Origin: Cephalotrichum gorgonifer
Lineage: Eukaryota; Ascomycota; Sordariomycetes; Microascales; Microascaceae
Length of the DNA: 64,000 bases
NCBI GenBank assembly: GCA_900312665.1
Contig: ONZQ02000002.1
Location: 558,001 to 622,000, forward strand
Direction: 5' to 3'
A program made the position numbers and the translations under genes. The stretch's first letter is position 1; the number at the start of each line of letters is the position of its first letter. This document shows, piece by piece, positions 22,153-34,400 of the stretch. Below the pieces are notes generated by a model. It had not been told where the DNA came from. It saw nothing but the letters and a program-made list of their open reading frames with translations, and did no database searches.

Positions 22153-22546
22153 CTAACACGTCGCCCGATCCGCACAAGCCCCTCCCAGCGAAACGCAAAC
22201 ACAATCCCTGGTACAATAATCGAGCCTCGAACCGGAAACCTCAGACACCACGCCTGACCCCCGGCACGACAGGTGGTTTACCTCGTCGCTCTGTTTGCAC
22301 AGCTTCGTCCCCGCATCGGACCGGCACTGGATCTCGTAGCCCTTTGGTATGGCGGCGGTCTTGAATTCGGAGGTGGTGGGGGAGTTGTCCTCGCGGGGAG
22401 TGGTGAGAGGGATGGAGAGGGCGAGAGGTAGCAGGGTGAAGAGGTGTATTATTTGGAGCTGAGTGAGGGTTAGCTGGTGTGAACGGAGACATAATCGGAA
22501 GAGGTAAAGGGTTGGCGAGGTTGGGGCGGTATGCTCATACCTTCAT
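22153..22546 (-). CDS. Small secreted eight-cysteine protein
   Basis: Two exons on the minus strand, 22546-22541 (only ATGAAG) and 22458-22153, encode 103 residues. The 82-nt intron has GTATGA at its 5' end and a GCTAAC branch site 10 nt before CTCAG. Splicing gives MKLQIIHLFTLLPLALS, a clear signal peptide with predicted cleavage near residues 17-22. A short Thr/Pro-rich linker and a mature domain follow, with eight cysteines at 47, 56, 67, 84, 88, 90, 97 and 103, the last being the C-terminal residue. An even cysteine count suggests four disulfides. GC-rich third positions match neighbouring genes. No family recognised; the build fits small secreted cysteine-rich proteins of fungi (effector-like, antimicrobial or cell-surface). 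No function is assigned. A TATA-rich stretch lies about 190 bp upstream and a 12-bp inverted repeat about 230-265 bp upstream. Confidence 0.75.
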
Positions 22547-22777
22547 TGTGTTATTATGATGGGTCTAGTTCTAGATGGGCTTGAGATGAGAGATGTCCTG
22601 GTGTAGGTCGGAGGGATATCGTCGCCGTATTGAAAAAAGGCAAGCTCGTGTCTGGGTATCGTAGAGGTGTGTCGTATAGTTGATGATAATGGCTCTCGAA
22701 TCACAGGCCGAAAAGGTGCGCAGATCTCATATATATATACTCCCAGGCCCAGTCCCATGTACCAGTTCGGAGACTAA

Positions 22778-22811
22778 GCTTTCCCTTTATATAAATATGT
22801 AAAGGGAAAGC
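22778..22811. repeat. Perfect 12-bp inverted repeat upstream of the secreted-protein gene
   Basis: GCTTTCCCTTTA and its exact reverse complement flank a 10-nt AT-only-plus-G spacer (TATAAATATG). It lies about 230-265 bp upstream of the minus-strand start at 22546, so a palindromic regulatory site or a hairpin are both possible. Confidence 0.6.
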
Positions 22812-25740
22812 AGGTCCGGAATCCAACACGAGGTTACCCACCGGAAATTTCGGGCTGTAAATTCCACCCGTTCGTTGCCTGCGTTGTCTGTTTTCCCGGT
22901 AACTATTAGTCCCTCCAATCCATAAAGACCAAAAAGAGAGAGGGTGCTGGGATGGGGTAGTATCCAGCCAAAAGGGATGCTGTAGCATCGAACCGAAAAA
23001 AATGTATTACGCACCCGATTCAAGGAAAGCCTGGAAAAAGGGGGGGCTCGAGGGTGTCGACGCACTATATCACGCTCCCTTGGGGAAACACTAATACCGT
23101 GCAGAATATGTATACCCGGGTCGGAGGATGCAGAACTAGTATCCTTTATAATCGAAAGTGTCCTCTTCTCCTTGCCTCACCCTGTCCTTCCGTGGTGGAA
23201 TGGAACCGAACCATCCGGGGACGGGGTGGAGACAGCTATATGAACCTTTATTACCCTAGCTAACTAACCTATATTTCGCATGAACTTCTACTTCGTCGCT
23301 GTTGAATGTTTCCCCTTCCGCCACATCATCTAACTGGCAATCCAGGAACTGATGAATCTCAGCTTCAGGAATAGTATCGCATGGCACTTGGTCCTTTGTG
23401 CTTGTAAGATGTTACATGATAGCATAACACCAAGGTGGCCGCGATATTCAGGTCAAACCGAGCAAACGAAGACAGGAACAAGAACCAAAAAAAGATGATA
23501 TTACTGGAATAACGAGTACTTTATCCACGAAGATAATTTTAGACCTGTCTAAGTCCCTTTCGGACACACGCATATTATTTGTACCGGAGCCCATTTGTCC
23601 ATGACTCGGCTGGTTTAAGGTGGCGGACGGAGGGGAGACGACCCATGGTCGGCTCTTATCGTCGATATTGCTGTGCATGCACGTATTAATTCGCCCCATT
23701 CCCACGCCCGGACATGGAGGTCCCTTTGATTAATTCCTCCAACGGGGCGGGGCCATCTTGTGGGCAATGTCATCTAATGTGACAGAAGACTGTCTAGAAT
23801 CCTGGGGGGAGGGGGGGGGGAGGGAGAGACAGACTCACGAATTCTCGGGTTCAGCCACTTACACCAGCATCGAAACCGACAATATTGACCCTGATATTCA
23901 CAGTCCAGGGGTATTATTTTCAAGACCTCCTTAGACCGGGGCTCGGTGTTACAAGGCCAAGCGACCCAAACGTACCCTTTCGCCGCATCCCGTCTCTCCG
24001 CTACCGAACTGTCTCCATATACCGATATCACATGAAGAAAACTCCTACCAATCCGTCGGAATCGACGGGACGCTTGTATGACTCTCGTGTATCGAGTTTC
24101 TCCCTGGTTGGCCTCCCCATCTTAATGCAAGATATCGATATGCCATATGACCTCCCCCCGCCTCTCTGCCAGGGGGGGACGCACATATGCCCCAGTCTGA
24201 CTTGCATGCCATGCGGGTGTATGCCTTTTTGCCACACTTCAATCTACATGTAGCCGAATCCGTGAGAAGTCCACGAAGTAGACCCTAGTCGGGGCAATCG
24301 AAGCGCCCTGAGGATGCCACCAATGAGTTGCTGCGTACCAGAAACATGGGCCCACGATGTTTTCTCTTGGGATGGTTTGCCTTTGGTTCGAGGACGAGAC
24401 CAAGGGCTCGGTGCAACGAGGTGTCCCATCGTCCCAGACTTCTTTGGCAAGAAATACGGCGGGTGCTTTGCAAAGGGAAAGTTCTATAAATATCCCAGGC
24501 CGTTCCGTCGCCATGTGGTGACTTACCAGTTGGGAGGTAAACACGGCTCGCCTTCTCTCCACGTCAGCCCTGTAAAACATAATGTATTACATACATGTAG
24601 TACTGCTTCTCAATTAGCAGGTAGAATTTGAAAGAAAGTGAGATCGTTCTGAATTGAAAACACACAAATTCGAGGAGACAGACAAGCCCGAGGAGAAGGG
24701 CAAGCTTGAGCGTGGACATGGGTGGTAGAGCACGCACCTCGCCTTTCGTGAAGATCGCCCTCAAGCCAGATTACCCGCTGTACCTCAACCATGGCACACC
24801 GTTCATGCAATACCTGTTTAGGTCTAACAGCTAATTTATCCAAATGAATTTCGCCGCGAAAACTATATTAAACCCAGATTTCCTCCCACCAGCAACCCTG
24901 CGAAGAGTGAACATTACCCTTGAGTGGGATGCTAACCCCGACGGTCCTGACTCAGTGTTCTCCAAATTGAGGAAGAATATGCAGACGTTGTATTAATCAC
25001 ATGAGTACGACTTGGGGTGCGGTACTACATAGCGACTGCCGGTTGTACACCTGGAGGATTCTCTGGTGACGAGTGTGCTCGGGTAGATGCACGACTCAAT
25101 AGTACGGAGAAGGTTAACAAGGATTATGATCTTTTGGTCGCGCAATAGTGGGAGGAGGCTATTCCTTCCTCGACCACCCTTGTTGTCACCTCGCCCAAGA
25201 GCGACGGGAATACCAGCGGGAACATGGTGCTCGGGCAGTGGGCCCATTTGTCCGGCCCCACAGCGCCGGCCAAAGCGCCGTCTGGTCCGGACTCTCACTG
25301 ATTACCTCATCTCATGCCTCCATCTAGTAGTGATACGAAGCACCAGGACGGCGTTCGGGACGAGGATATCACTCCGCTACGAGAGAGAAAGGCAGTGGAC
25401 ACGAGTCCGACACGGGGGACGAAACGTTCAACGATCACGGAATAGGCCTATTTCCCGTGCTGCGCTTTCCCTTCGCCACTCCCTATCAAGCTCATAGGGC
25501 CTATTACTTGCCTGCCTCACTGGGAAACGGCGAGAACAGGTGGCAAGAGTCTAGAGGTAATGCCACCAAGAACACAGGAGGCTAGTACTAAACCGCCGGT
25601 ACGGCAAGCTACATCAAATCCCGCAACTTCACAGAAGCCCCACCTAGGCATCGCAGCAAGAAATTTGGCCGTTTTCAGTTCATCCAGTTTACAGGGAAAA
25701 GACAAAACCGAGAGTTTGGCTGGTCGGGAGGTCGCCTTTA

Positions 25741-25768
25741 ACAGTTGTCGTCGTTTGTCGACAACTGT
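25741..25768. repeat. Perfect 10-bp inverted repeat (hairpin)
   Basis: ACAGTTGTCG and CGACAACTGT are separated by 8 nt. It lies in intergenic DNA about 370 bp upstream of the zinc-knuckle gene. Role unknown. Confidence 0.55.
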
Positions 25769-26139
25769 AACAACATGATCTGTGATACTCGACGACAGGC
25801 ATCAGACTCAGTCAGCAGCACACGATCAGCTTCATCCATCAACTGTGCTCATCAACTTCTTTCCTGCCAAGACCACGCATGCTCGTCCCGGATATCTGGA
25901 AGAGGAGGGGTTAGACGCGCGTTCTTAGAAGACAGCAGTTTACGCTCATACTCTCGAGTTTAGACTCCAAACTAGTAGCAGGATGAGGGCGAGTGACTCC
26001 CGCACATCGCGTGAAGCTGGTCCGTGATCACCGGCTTTCTGTGAGAAGCGAAGAACGGGTGCACTAGGATAATCCAACACCTCTCCTTTCCCAAACACAA
26101 CAAGCCACACAGGGCCAATCCGTATTCATAACCGTTGCC

Positions 26140-28028
26140 ATGGCTCCCACCCGAGATGGCGAGCACCCCCGGCACTATCCCCTCGACGGCCTCGACCTCT
26201 CCTTTTCGAGGTACCACCACCGCACCCTCGACGTCGCAGACATAGTCGCCAACCGCTTCATGGACCGCTGGCTCTTCCCCCACCGGGACCCCGCGGCGCA
26301 ACACACGCCCCGCCCACCGCCCAACCTCCTCGAGCTGCGCCTGGTGGTAGACAACCCGCTAATCGACCTTCGCCCCAACGACCAGGACCCCGTCTTCCGC
26401 GAGACCATGGGCCCCCACGGCGCCACGTTCCCCCGGTTCCGCGCCAAGTTCGAGGTGGACCCGACCCGCCACGCCGGAAAGGACGACGCGGACCTGGGCG
26501 CCGACGTCCGCATCCTCTTCCTCTCCCAGTCCACCCGCGGCGGCGGCCACCCGTGCCTCCCCGCCGCCACCGAGCCGGCGTACGGCTCCACGAAGTCCAC
26601 GTCCGCCGTCATCCTGGCCCTCCTCCGCCGCCACGTCTTCGAGACGAGCCACCCGGAGATCCGCCCCTGGCTCCGCTGGAGCCCCCGCGGCTACCCCTAC
26701 CCCAGCCCCACCCGGCGCGGCCCGGGCGTCCACTGCGGCTGCTGCCCCACGCACTTCCTCTCCCTCGACGAGACGGTCCCCTCGCACGCGCTGTACATGT
26801 ACCAGGACTTCATCCCCCTCTCCACGTCGCGCCGGTGGAAGCCCGAGGACACCACGCGCGCCCGGGAGCTGCACGTCGCCGCCGCCTCGTTCCCGCGCGA
26901 CGGGCGCGTCCTCCTCTCCCAGGGCTCCATCCTCCGGGACGCCCGCCGCGATCTCGGCCCGCTCCTCTGGACGCCCGGCCCCAGCGGCCTCCCGCCGCCC
27001 GTGCCGAACGTGATGGCCATGGTCAGGACGACGCGCGCCCCCGCCCCGGTCCTGCAGGCCGAGCTGCCCGTGGAGCCGGGCGACAGCCCCGCGAGGCGGC
27101 GCACCATGGTCAGCCAGTACTACACCTACTCCACCACGCTCCGGACGCGGCGCGCGGCGAGTGAGCCGCCGCCGGGGGCCTACATGTACACGACGGTAAA
27201 GGACGCCTACGTCCACCCCTGGATGGGCAGAAACGTCGAGTGTGACGCCATGGCCCCCGAGTCCTACCTACGCCAGCGCCTCTCTTTCGACCAGCACCTC
27301 ATGCCCCTCTACGTACCGTGCCCGCCTCTCTCGGAGGTCGACCACCGCACGCGCCGCCGGAGCCTCAGCAGGCGACACATAGCGCGCATGTTCCACTCCC
27401 CCTCGCGTATCTCCGGCTGCCTCCCTGGCCCGCCGCCCCCCCAGCCGGCCGATCCCTCCCCCCCCGCTGCGGCTGGTGTAACTCCCAGAACCACCAGGCC
27501 ACGGCCTGCCCCGTCGCGGAGTCCAACCGGTGCAAGTGCCTCCCCTTCCCCGTCTACCACACGGCGAAGAACTGTCCCGTGGTGTGTTCGCGCGCGTGCG
27601 GGGCCCGCCTCAGGCCGGGGCACGCGGGCCACCCCCGCGCCATGACGTGCAGGTCCCGGTGCTGCATGTGCGGCATCAGGGGCCACACCGGGAAGGAGTG
27701 CCGCCTGAAGAGGTGCCGGTGCGGGGAGCAGCACCTGGGGCAGGACTGCGGGTGGAAGCCGGACTGCAGGGTCGATGGGTGTGATAGGTACCTGTGCGGG
27801 GTGCACTGCCGGGAGTGCGGGTCGACCGAGAGGCCGTTCGTGGGGTGGAGGTGTGCGGCGTGTCTTGGGAACGGGGAGCCGGCGGGCGGGAGGGCGGAGT
27901 ATCGACCAGCTAAGATGCGGAGGGGGAAGAGGAAGGAGGGGAAGAAAGGCGGGGAGGGGGGGAAGGGCAGCAAGGGCGCGAAGGTAGAGAAGGGGGCGAA
28001 AGGGGTGAAGGGGCGGGGCAGGAAGTGA
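26140..28028 (+). CDS. Zinc-knuckle (CCHC) protein with an unresolved frame break
   Basis: The first frame starts at a strong ATG (GCCATGG) and encodes a novel-looking N-terminal region of about 430 residues without a known domain; it includes a CGCCPTHF patch. A frame change falls between about 27407 and 27468, after which the other frame gives CGWCNSQNHQATAC, an exact CX2CX4HX4C knuckle. A Cys-rich stretch and a second exact knuckle (CCMCGIRGHTGKEC) follow, then a Lys/Gly-rich basic tail to 28028. Two knuckles plus a basic tail suggest RNA or DNA binding. The break could be one missing C in a 7-C or 8-C run (27436-27442, 27461-27468), or a 38-nt intron 27407-27444 (GTATCT...CCAG), which keeps phase but is unusually short. 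An acceptor at 27489 is unlikely because it would remove the first knuckle's cysteines. Confidence 0.65.
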
Positions 28029-28324
28029 AGGGTAATTTTCACTCGGGAACCATGCCAGGGGCTGGAAGAGGGAGGGAGGATGAGGAATAATATGAAGGAG
28101 GTGGGGCGGTTAGGAGGATTTGATAGAATGCTTGATACCCAAGGAAATCACAACGAGGAGGGAAAGTAGGAAGGCAAAGAGATAGATAGTCTGACGATAC
28201 CCCCAAGATGATCATAAATTAAAAGAGAAGTAAAATCGTATAGAAGCGCTAATAAGCCTCAAAGGCCGAAAGCAAACCGGCAGAAAGACAGGCCAGGCCA
28301 CTGTCTCCCTCACCCACACCCTAA

Positions 28325-29809
28325 TCAATCATCCATCCAAGCGTCCCCGTCGTCCCCCTCGACCTCGACCTCGAACTTTGTCCCCAGCGCCTCTCTCCCC
28401 TCGCGAATCATATCCTTTAACCTCGCGTTAAACGCCGCGATCCTCACGTCCGCGTCCCTCTCCTCCTTGGCGCGCCTCGCCGCCAGCTCCCTCGCCTCGG
28501 GATCCAGCCGCGGGCTGCCGACACTCTTCCTCCCCACCGACCCTGTTCCCGCCCCGGGCGGCGCAGACGAAGAAGGCGGCGACAACACAGGCGAGAGTCC
28601 TACGTCGCTCAGCGACCCCGTCCTCGCATGCCCCTTCCTCCCCCCCGAGGCCCCCGTCATAGACTCTGCGCGCCGATGCCCCATCCTCCCCGCGGAGAGC
28701 GGTATCCTCGAGGGAGAGAGCGGGGTCCTGGACGGCGAGAACTGGGATCTCGACGGCGAGAGCTGCGCCCTAGAGGAAGCCCTGGGCTGCTCAAACTCGG
28801 GATACACGGGCGACCTCTGCGTCGCGAACGACGCCGGCTCCCTCGCCGACAGGCCCGGCGACCCGGCGTGCGAGACCCTGCTGTGCGCCGTGGCCCTCCT
28901 CGCCTGGCCAGCCGGGGACTTCGCTGTAGACTTGGGGGGATACCCGGAGCCGAGGCGCGAGACGGGGACGTTGATCCGCCGCGCCGAGGAGGCGGACGCG
29001 GTCGAGTTCCTGTTCCGCCGGCCGAGCGGGGTGCCGGTCCGGGAGCGCCGGCCAGGGTCGTCGACCATGACCCAGTTGCGACCGACCTCGTCGTTGATGT
29101 GCCTCCTCTTAGCCGTGTGGTGCGAGGGCGTAGAGTCGGGCGAGTCCCTGACGCGACCGTCGTCTGGCTCGAAGGTTCTCGCGGGGTTCAGATCGAGACG
29201 CCTTCTCTCGTCCGCTTCGAAGGTTCGACTGGGAGTCGCGGCTGGCACCTCGAAGTTTCGCGTTTCGGCTTCTGACCCCCACCCGTTCCGCGCGGGCAGC
29301 GTCTGCAGAGGTGTCCCCTCTTCTCGTTCCTCTTGCCCCGCCATCGCAAACCCCCTCCCACCCCCCGCATAAAAACCCTTAAACGCGGCCCCGGAACAAA
29401 ACTCCCAAACGCGCCCGACAACCCCGCCGATGGCTCCTATAGCGGCCTTCTTCCACCCATCCCTCTCCTCCGCAGTCTGCTCCTTCTCCCCGGGCCCAAG
29501 CCTCCTCCGATACGCGACGTCCGAGAATACACTCTCCCCTAGGCCCTCGCTCCCCGCACCAACACCGCCTGGGGTATCGATCTGCCCCGCGAGGACGTAC
29601 CTCCCCGCGCCGGAGTCCCGCGCGGAGGTGGGCGTGCTCTCCCTTGTCTCGGCCCTCTTCCTTTTCGGGGCGGGCGCTTCGGGGAGTATGCTGGTGGCGG
29701 GGAGGTAGGTACTGCCGGAGGGAGAGGTGGGGGGGAGGAAGACGCCTGGGTGGACGCCTGAGAGGGTATGCGGCTCGAAGCTGCCGGGGATGTGAAAGTG
29801 GGATGTCAT
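28325..29809 (-). CDS. Disordered Ser/Pro-rich protein, function unknown
   Basis: A 494-residue single-exon ORF. The N-terminus (SGVHPGVFLPPTSPSG) looks conserved and is followed by a basic KRKR cluster that could be a nuclear localisation signal. A short ordered stretch (GWKKAAIGAIGGVVGRVWEFC) sits near residues 119-139. Then come long Ser/Arg/Pro-rich segments with an LSPSR/FSPSR array, probable proline-directed kinase sites. The C-terminus (AFNARLKDMIREGREALG) is a probable helix with an acidic end, DDGDAWMDD. No domain recognised; nuclear location is inference. It is convergent with the zinc-knuckle gene. Confidence 0.75.
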   Translation of the reverse strand: MTSHFHIPGSFEPHTLSGVHPGVFLPPTSPSGSTYLPATSILPEAPAPKRKRAETRESTPTSARDSGAGRYVLAGQIDTPGGVGAGSEGLGESVFSDVAYRRRLGPGEKEQTAEERDGWKKAAIGAIGGVVGRVWEFCSGAAFKGFYAGGGRGFAMAGQEEREEGTPLQTLPARNGWGSEAETRNFEVPAATPSRTFEADERRRLDLNPARTFEPDDGRVRDSPDSTPSHHTAKRRHINDEVGRNWVMVDDPGRRSRTGTPLGRRNRNSTASASSARRINVPVSRLGSGYPPKSTAKSPAGQARRATAHSRVSHAGSPGLSAREPASFATQRSPVYPEFEQPRASSRAQLSPSRSQFSPSRTPLSPSRIPLSAGRMGHRRAESMTGASGGRKGHARTGSLSDVGLSPVLSPPSSSAPPGAGTGSVGRKSVGSPRLDPEARELAARRAKEERDADVRIAAFNARLKDMIREGREALGTKFEVEVEGDDGDAWMDD

Positions 29810-31437
29810 TTTTTTTTCGCCGTATTCGTATCGGGAAGGTCCTCGTTCGGTTATTGGGCAGGTCGCAGTTCCGGTTCTGGTTGAACGCGCGCGCGGGCAC
29901 TCGTCGACTGCTGCGCTCAGCTTTGTTTAGATTTTCGTCTGTCCCGTTCGCCTCGTCGGTCCGTTTCCGTTGCTCAAAAGCCGCGCGTTTCTAAAAGTTG
30001 GCGACGAGAGAAATGCCCTCCGAGATGGATGGGCGCGCGTGTGGGTATTCTGGTTTCGAAAATGCGACAAGCTGTGCTCTGCCGTAGCTACCTCGGTTGT
30101 CGCGCGGAGCTCAGCTCGCGATGCAAACTCAATATCGTCTCGACTTCGTACCGTAAAAGGTACGTAATCCTCGTCGCCTCAAGGGCCGCTTCGACTCGTT
30201 TGTTTCCGGCTGTTTTCGGCCGGCGCGTTTCGTTTCGTTTCGTTGATTTCGTTTCCGTTTTTTTTTCCTTCTCTCGCCTTTCTGTCGCCCAAGCTTCGTT
30301 TCCTTGTCCCTGAACCCTAAACCGGATCTCGCCGTCGTGACTCAAAACAGGTTCGTAGCTTTCAGCCTACTCAAGTCCCACAGGTTCCCAGTCGCGTGAC
30401 GAGAACCCCAAAACCTGGAACGCAAGGCCACCCAAAAAAAATACTTGGAGAGCTGATGGAGGGGCGAAGAGTGTGTGAGTGAGACACACAGCCAACCAAA
30501 ACGACGTCCACCGCCTTTTGATCTGGACACCCCTTCTTGGCGGGGAAAACGGAAGAAAAGAGGCCGGTACTTTGTAATTCTGCCGGCTGCTCTCGCGCGT
30601 CGCGTCGGGAAAAACAACACTTTGTATTTTCTTCCAAAGTAAGATGCCGTTGCGACGGAGGAGAGGAAAAGCACGGGTGAAGGGGGTAAGTAAACAAAGG
30701 ATAAAAAAGACTTCGAAGTAGAGCTCCAGCAATTTGCTGAGTTGTTGCGATGGGACGAACAAGTACTCCGTACACTAGCTACAAAGTACCCACCACCGAG
30801 CTAATAGAGCGCCCCGTTTATTACAGCCATTTACAAGGATTAGAATGCCGCTCCAAGCCATGAGAACCCCACAAAATGTAATGCCAGCACAGATGCAGGG
30901 TGGGTCCAGGGTCCATGCACCACGGATACTTTCAACACTGGCGAGCATGGAGCCAGCAAGCATTGTGTTTGTGGTCCATGCGGAGTGGCGAACGCTGGAA
31001 CCGCGGATTGATCAACTCATGTTGCAAGCTCTGGAAGCGAAATCGAACCTACATGTAACCTCGACTAGCATTCACCTCTAAGTCCAAACCTGTTTAATCC
31101 TCTCCATGTCTCATGTACTCACAGCAAATCACAAAACCATCCACCCAACATGAGCAAACTACGTGAATGATCCATATCCATTATGCCATCCGAAACAAAA
31201 TACATCCATCGTCCCTCCTCCTGGGGACCAAAAAAGGTAAAACAAGAACCAGGCCGGGGATGTCGAGATTCTAGTACAAGTACAGAGGAACACACAAACC
31301 CTGAGCAAAGTTGACAAAAAGCCCTCCCCCCCTTTTCTCCTTCTTCCTCCCCCCTCCTGCGATGAATCGTCACCTCGACTTGCAACCCTCACTCACTCCG
31401 TTCACCTAGCCGACACCCCGGAGAGGAGTCCCCCTCT
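29810..31437. other. Intergenic region upstream of the disordered-protein gene
   Basis: About 1.6 kb with no supported gene. It contains TTTCG-type repeats (about 30226-30262) and the 3' flank of NUP170. A plus-strand 78-codon ORF at 30845-31081 has no motif. The region from 29810 to about 30300 is probably promoter and leader of the minus-strand gene. Confidence 0.5.
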
Positions 31438-34400
31438 CTACGCAAACCTCATAGTCCCCCCCATCCTCTCTACCAAACTCCCCACCTCCCTCCTCAGAGT
31501 CCTAATAACTCTCCTCAACTCCGCAACCTCCATCCCGCCGGGGTTCGACCCCCCCGGTGGCGCCGGCAACCCGGCCTCGCACCTCTCCAGCAGCTCTACA
31601 ACCCCAGCCCCCATCCCTATCTTTGCCCCTCCTCCCAGCCCACCACCGCCGCCCCTCCTCCTAACCTCCTTGCTCCACGAGTCGACAACATACGCAATGA
31701 GCTCTATCAATCTCGTCCTCCTCGCCATAACGCTAAACCCGTAGTCCTGCGTGTCGAACACGTGCTCCAGCACCCTGACCACCACATCGTGCGAGACCCC
31801 GACGCCGAGGAACAGCTGCACCGGCCACGTCGGGTCCGCCCCGATGGATGCGTCCTGGCGCTGCGCGCAGGCGTACCGGCATATCTCGGGCAGCAGTGTC
31901 GAGATGGGGAAGATGACCGTGTCGCACGCCGTCCGGTGCGCGATGTTCTGCACCTTCACAGAGACCGACTCGTACGGGAGCGGCGCGTCGGAGCCCTCGG
32001 GGGCGCCCACCGCGTCCTCGTGCGCCTGGTCGATGAGCGACGCCCATGTCTCGGCGATCGTCGTCGGGTTGCGGTAGTCCGCCGCGTGGTAGATGAGGAG
32101 GCAGATGTCGTAGTAGCCGGCCTGGTCGGCGTACTCGTTGAAGAGCTAAGGCAAAGTTAGAATAGGTCAAAGTCCATTCAACCCAAAGGAAAGAAAAGGG
32201 AGAAGGGGGGGAGGGGAGGAACTCACCTCAGTCAAGTCCTGGATCTTGTTATCCAGCACCTCTTCAATCTCAACTAACCTCTCCGGGTCAATCCTCTCAT
32301 CAACCCTCAACCTCTCCAACACATCATCTTGGATATTTGCAACCTCCAACAGCCCCGAAATGCTATGGTTCAGTCCCTGCTGCTGCTGCCTTGCCACCCC
32401 CGGGCTCGAGACATTGGCATTCGTCTTCGCCAGACTCAAGAGACCGATCCGATCCTTGATGGGTATCCGGAAGTCCGACTGCGCAAGCTCAAACTGTACA
32501 GTCGCAGCCTTGAAGTACTCCCTCTGGTGCGTATAGAACCTGCACAGTAGATTTGCGTGCCCGGCATCCGTCCTCGCAAGCCTCTCGAGGAACGTCACCA
32601 CGTGCGGCGAGTCGACCCCGAGTATCCGGTCGGTCCAACCCTGGTCGATGTACCACTGGTAGAGATCAAAGTGGAACACCTCGTCGGTCGACCCGTTCAC
32701 GACCTCGTGCGCCTCGAGCCTCTTCGTAGCCGTGAGCGTTAGCCTCCCGTCCACCATGTCCGGCTCCTGGCCCGCCTCCCCATCGAGCCTCAGTAGCACG
32801 CGGTGTACGAGGTCATAGCACGCCCTTCGCTCCCTGTACGCCGCCGCCCGCTGGTCACCTCCGGGCCGCCCATCGTTGATCCACGCCAGTGCCGCGTTCC
32901 CCCTGTCCTTCTCCCTCGCCACGCCGAGACAGAGTCTGATGGCTCCGGCATAGTACCGCATCTTCATGTACTCCTCCGTCGCGGCCTCAAGGTTCGCAAA
33001 CGACAGATTCCCCGCCACCTTCTCGAAGAGCGACAGACTCTCTTGCAGCAGAGTGCGCGCAATGCTCGAGTTGAGCGGCTGCTCCGACGCCCTCTTCAGC
33101 TGCTCCTGCGCCTTGAAGATCACCACGTCGTCGGGACTGCAGAAGCTGCCGCATCTCCGCCGCAGGGCATCCGCGACGGTCTCGACGTTAGAGCCGCTCT
33201 CGATGTTGCGGTTGACGATCGCCTTGACCAGCACCTTGGCAAGCTCCTTGCCGGGGGCGCTCGAGAAGAGCTTCTCATATGTGAGATCGCGGAGTCCCTG
33301 CCGCGTGTCGTCGTCGAGCCGCGTGTAGATGTCGCTGACCCGCTCGTCGAAGAGCATCAGCACGAACGATATACCCTCGGAGATGCTCTCCATTAGCCTC
33401 TCTAGGCCGTGCATAGCCTGGTGCTCCGCCTGGAGTGCCACCTCCTCCTTCTTGCTCGTCACGCGCTGCAGGTCTGAGGCGCCCGATAGGCCCTGGATGA
33501 ACGTCCGGTTGGTCTCGAGGAATTTCCGGAGTCGCTCAAGGTTGTCCTGGACCGACACAAGCTTGCCCGTGGGGACCTGCGAGTTGACAGCTACGCCACC
33601 GGCCGGGGCGACACCGACGGAGATGACAGGGAACTTCCAGAGCATGCGGATAAGTCGGCTGAGGTACAGAGCCAGCGCGTCATGCCGCCCAGAGAGCGTA
33701 ACGGATTCGGCCGATAGGGGCGCCCCATCAGCGTCGTTGAGGACTGGCTGTCCGCCAAACTCTACAAAGATGCCCCGCGCGCGCCCCTCAGTAGCGGAGT
33801 CGTTCGCACGGGTGCCCCCGGGCCTCGTATCGCCGCCATGGCCACAGGCAACAGCAAGAGCCGTCGCGAGCGTCTCAACACGTCCGTACAGCTGGGTGAA
33901 CCGGCGCGTCGTGCTCTCAGCACCCTCATCTCCAGACGAAGCCTTGAGAGACGCCGCGAAGAGGTCGACGAGCCGACGACGCCGAATAATGTGCACCCCA
34001 GAATTAGTGAGGACGGCAAACTCGCTAGGCGCCTCGTCAAACTGCACGGCGAGCTCGTTCCCGAAACCGAGAGGCCGCTTCGACGCAGCGAAGGGCTTCG
34101 TAGTCAGACCCACCGCCTCGACACGGCTCCCGAGCTCAATCCAGTTCCCATTCTCATAATACTTGAGGACAGAGGAATGAGAGGTCGCATTGATGCGTCC
34201 GGTTTCTGGCGCCGACACGAAGAGCAGGTCGACGGAAGGGTTCGTGTCCTTGGCTACGAAGTCTAGGAAGTAGCCCGGCGCATATCGAACACCTATGCGG
34301 CTCATGACTAGGGACTGAGATTGCGTGTCCGTCACCGCGTCGCCCGTCGCCGAATAGACGGCCGACTGCCTCTGCCCCGGCGCCGTCTCGGAAGGCGGGA

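Larger units (their letters stand above)
22547..26139. other. Gene-poor intergenic region
   Basis: About 3.6 kb with no convincing gene. A minus-strand reading at 24650-24719 begins with a hydrophobic MSTLKLALLLGLVCLLEF that could be a signal peptide, but no coherent downstream exon was found. The last 200 bp are the promoter of the zinc-knuckle gene. Two perfect hairpins are listed separately. Confidence 0.5.

Noticed and set aside
24239..24764. Minus-strand start with a hydrophobic MSTLKLALLLGLVCLLEF leader and open frames downstream
   Set aside because: No set of GT-AG introns gave a coherent protein with conserved cysteines or motifs, and the plus strand is equally open. Kept only as a remark in the intergenic entry.
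30371..30775. Minus-strand 130-codon ORFs with a hydrophobic start
   Set aside because: The longest begins at TTG, the frames overlap each other and no motif appears.
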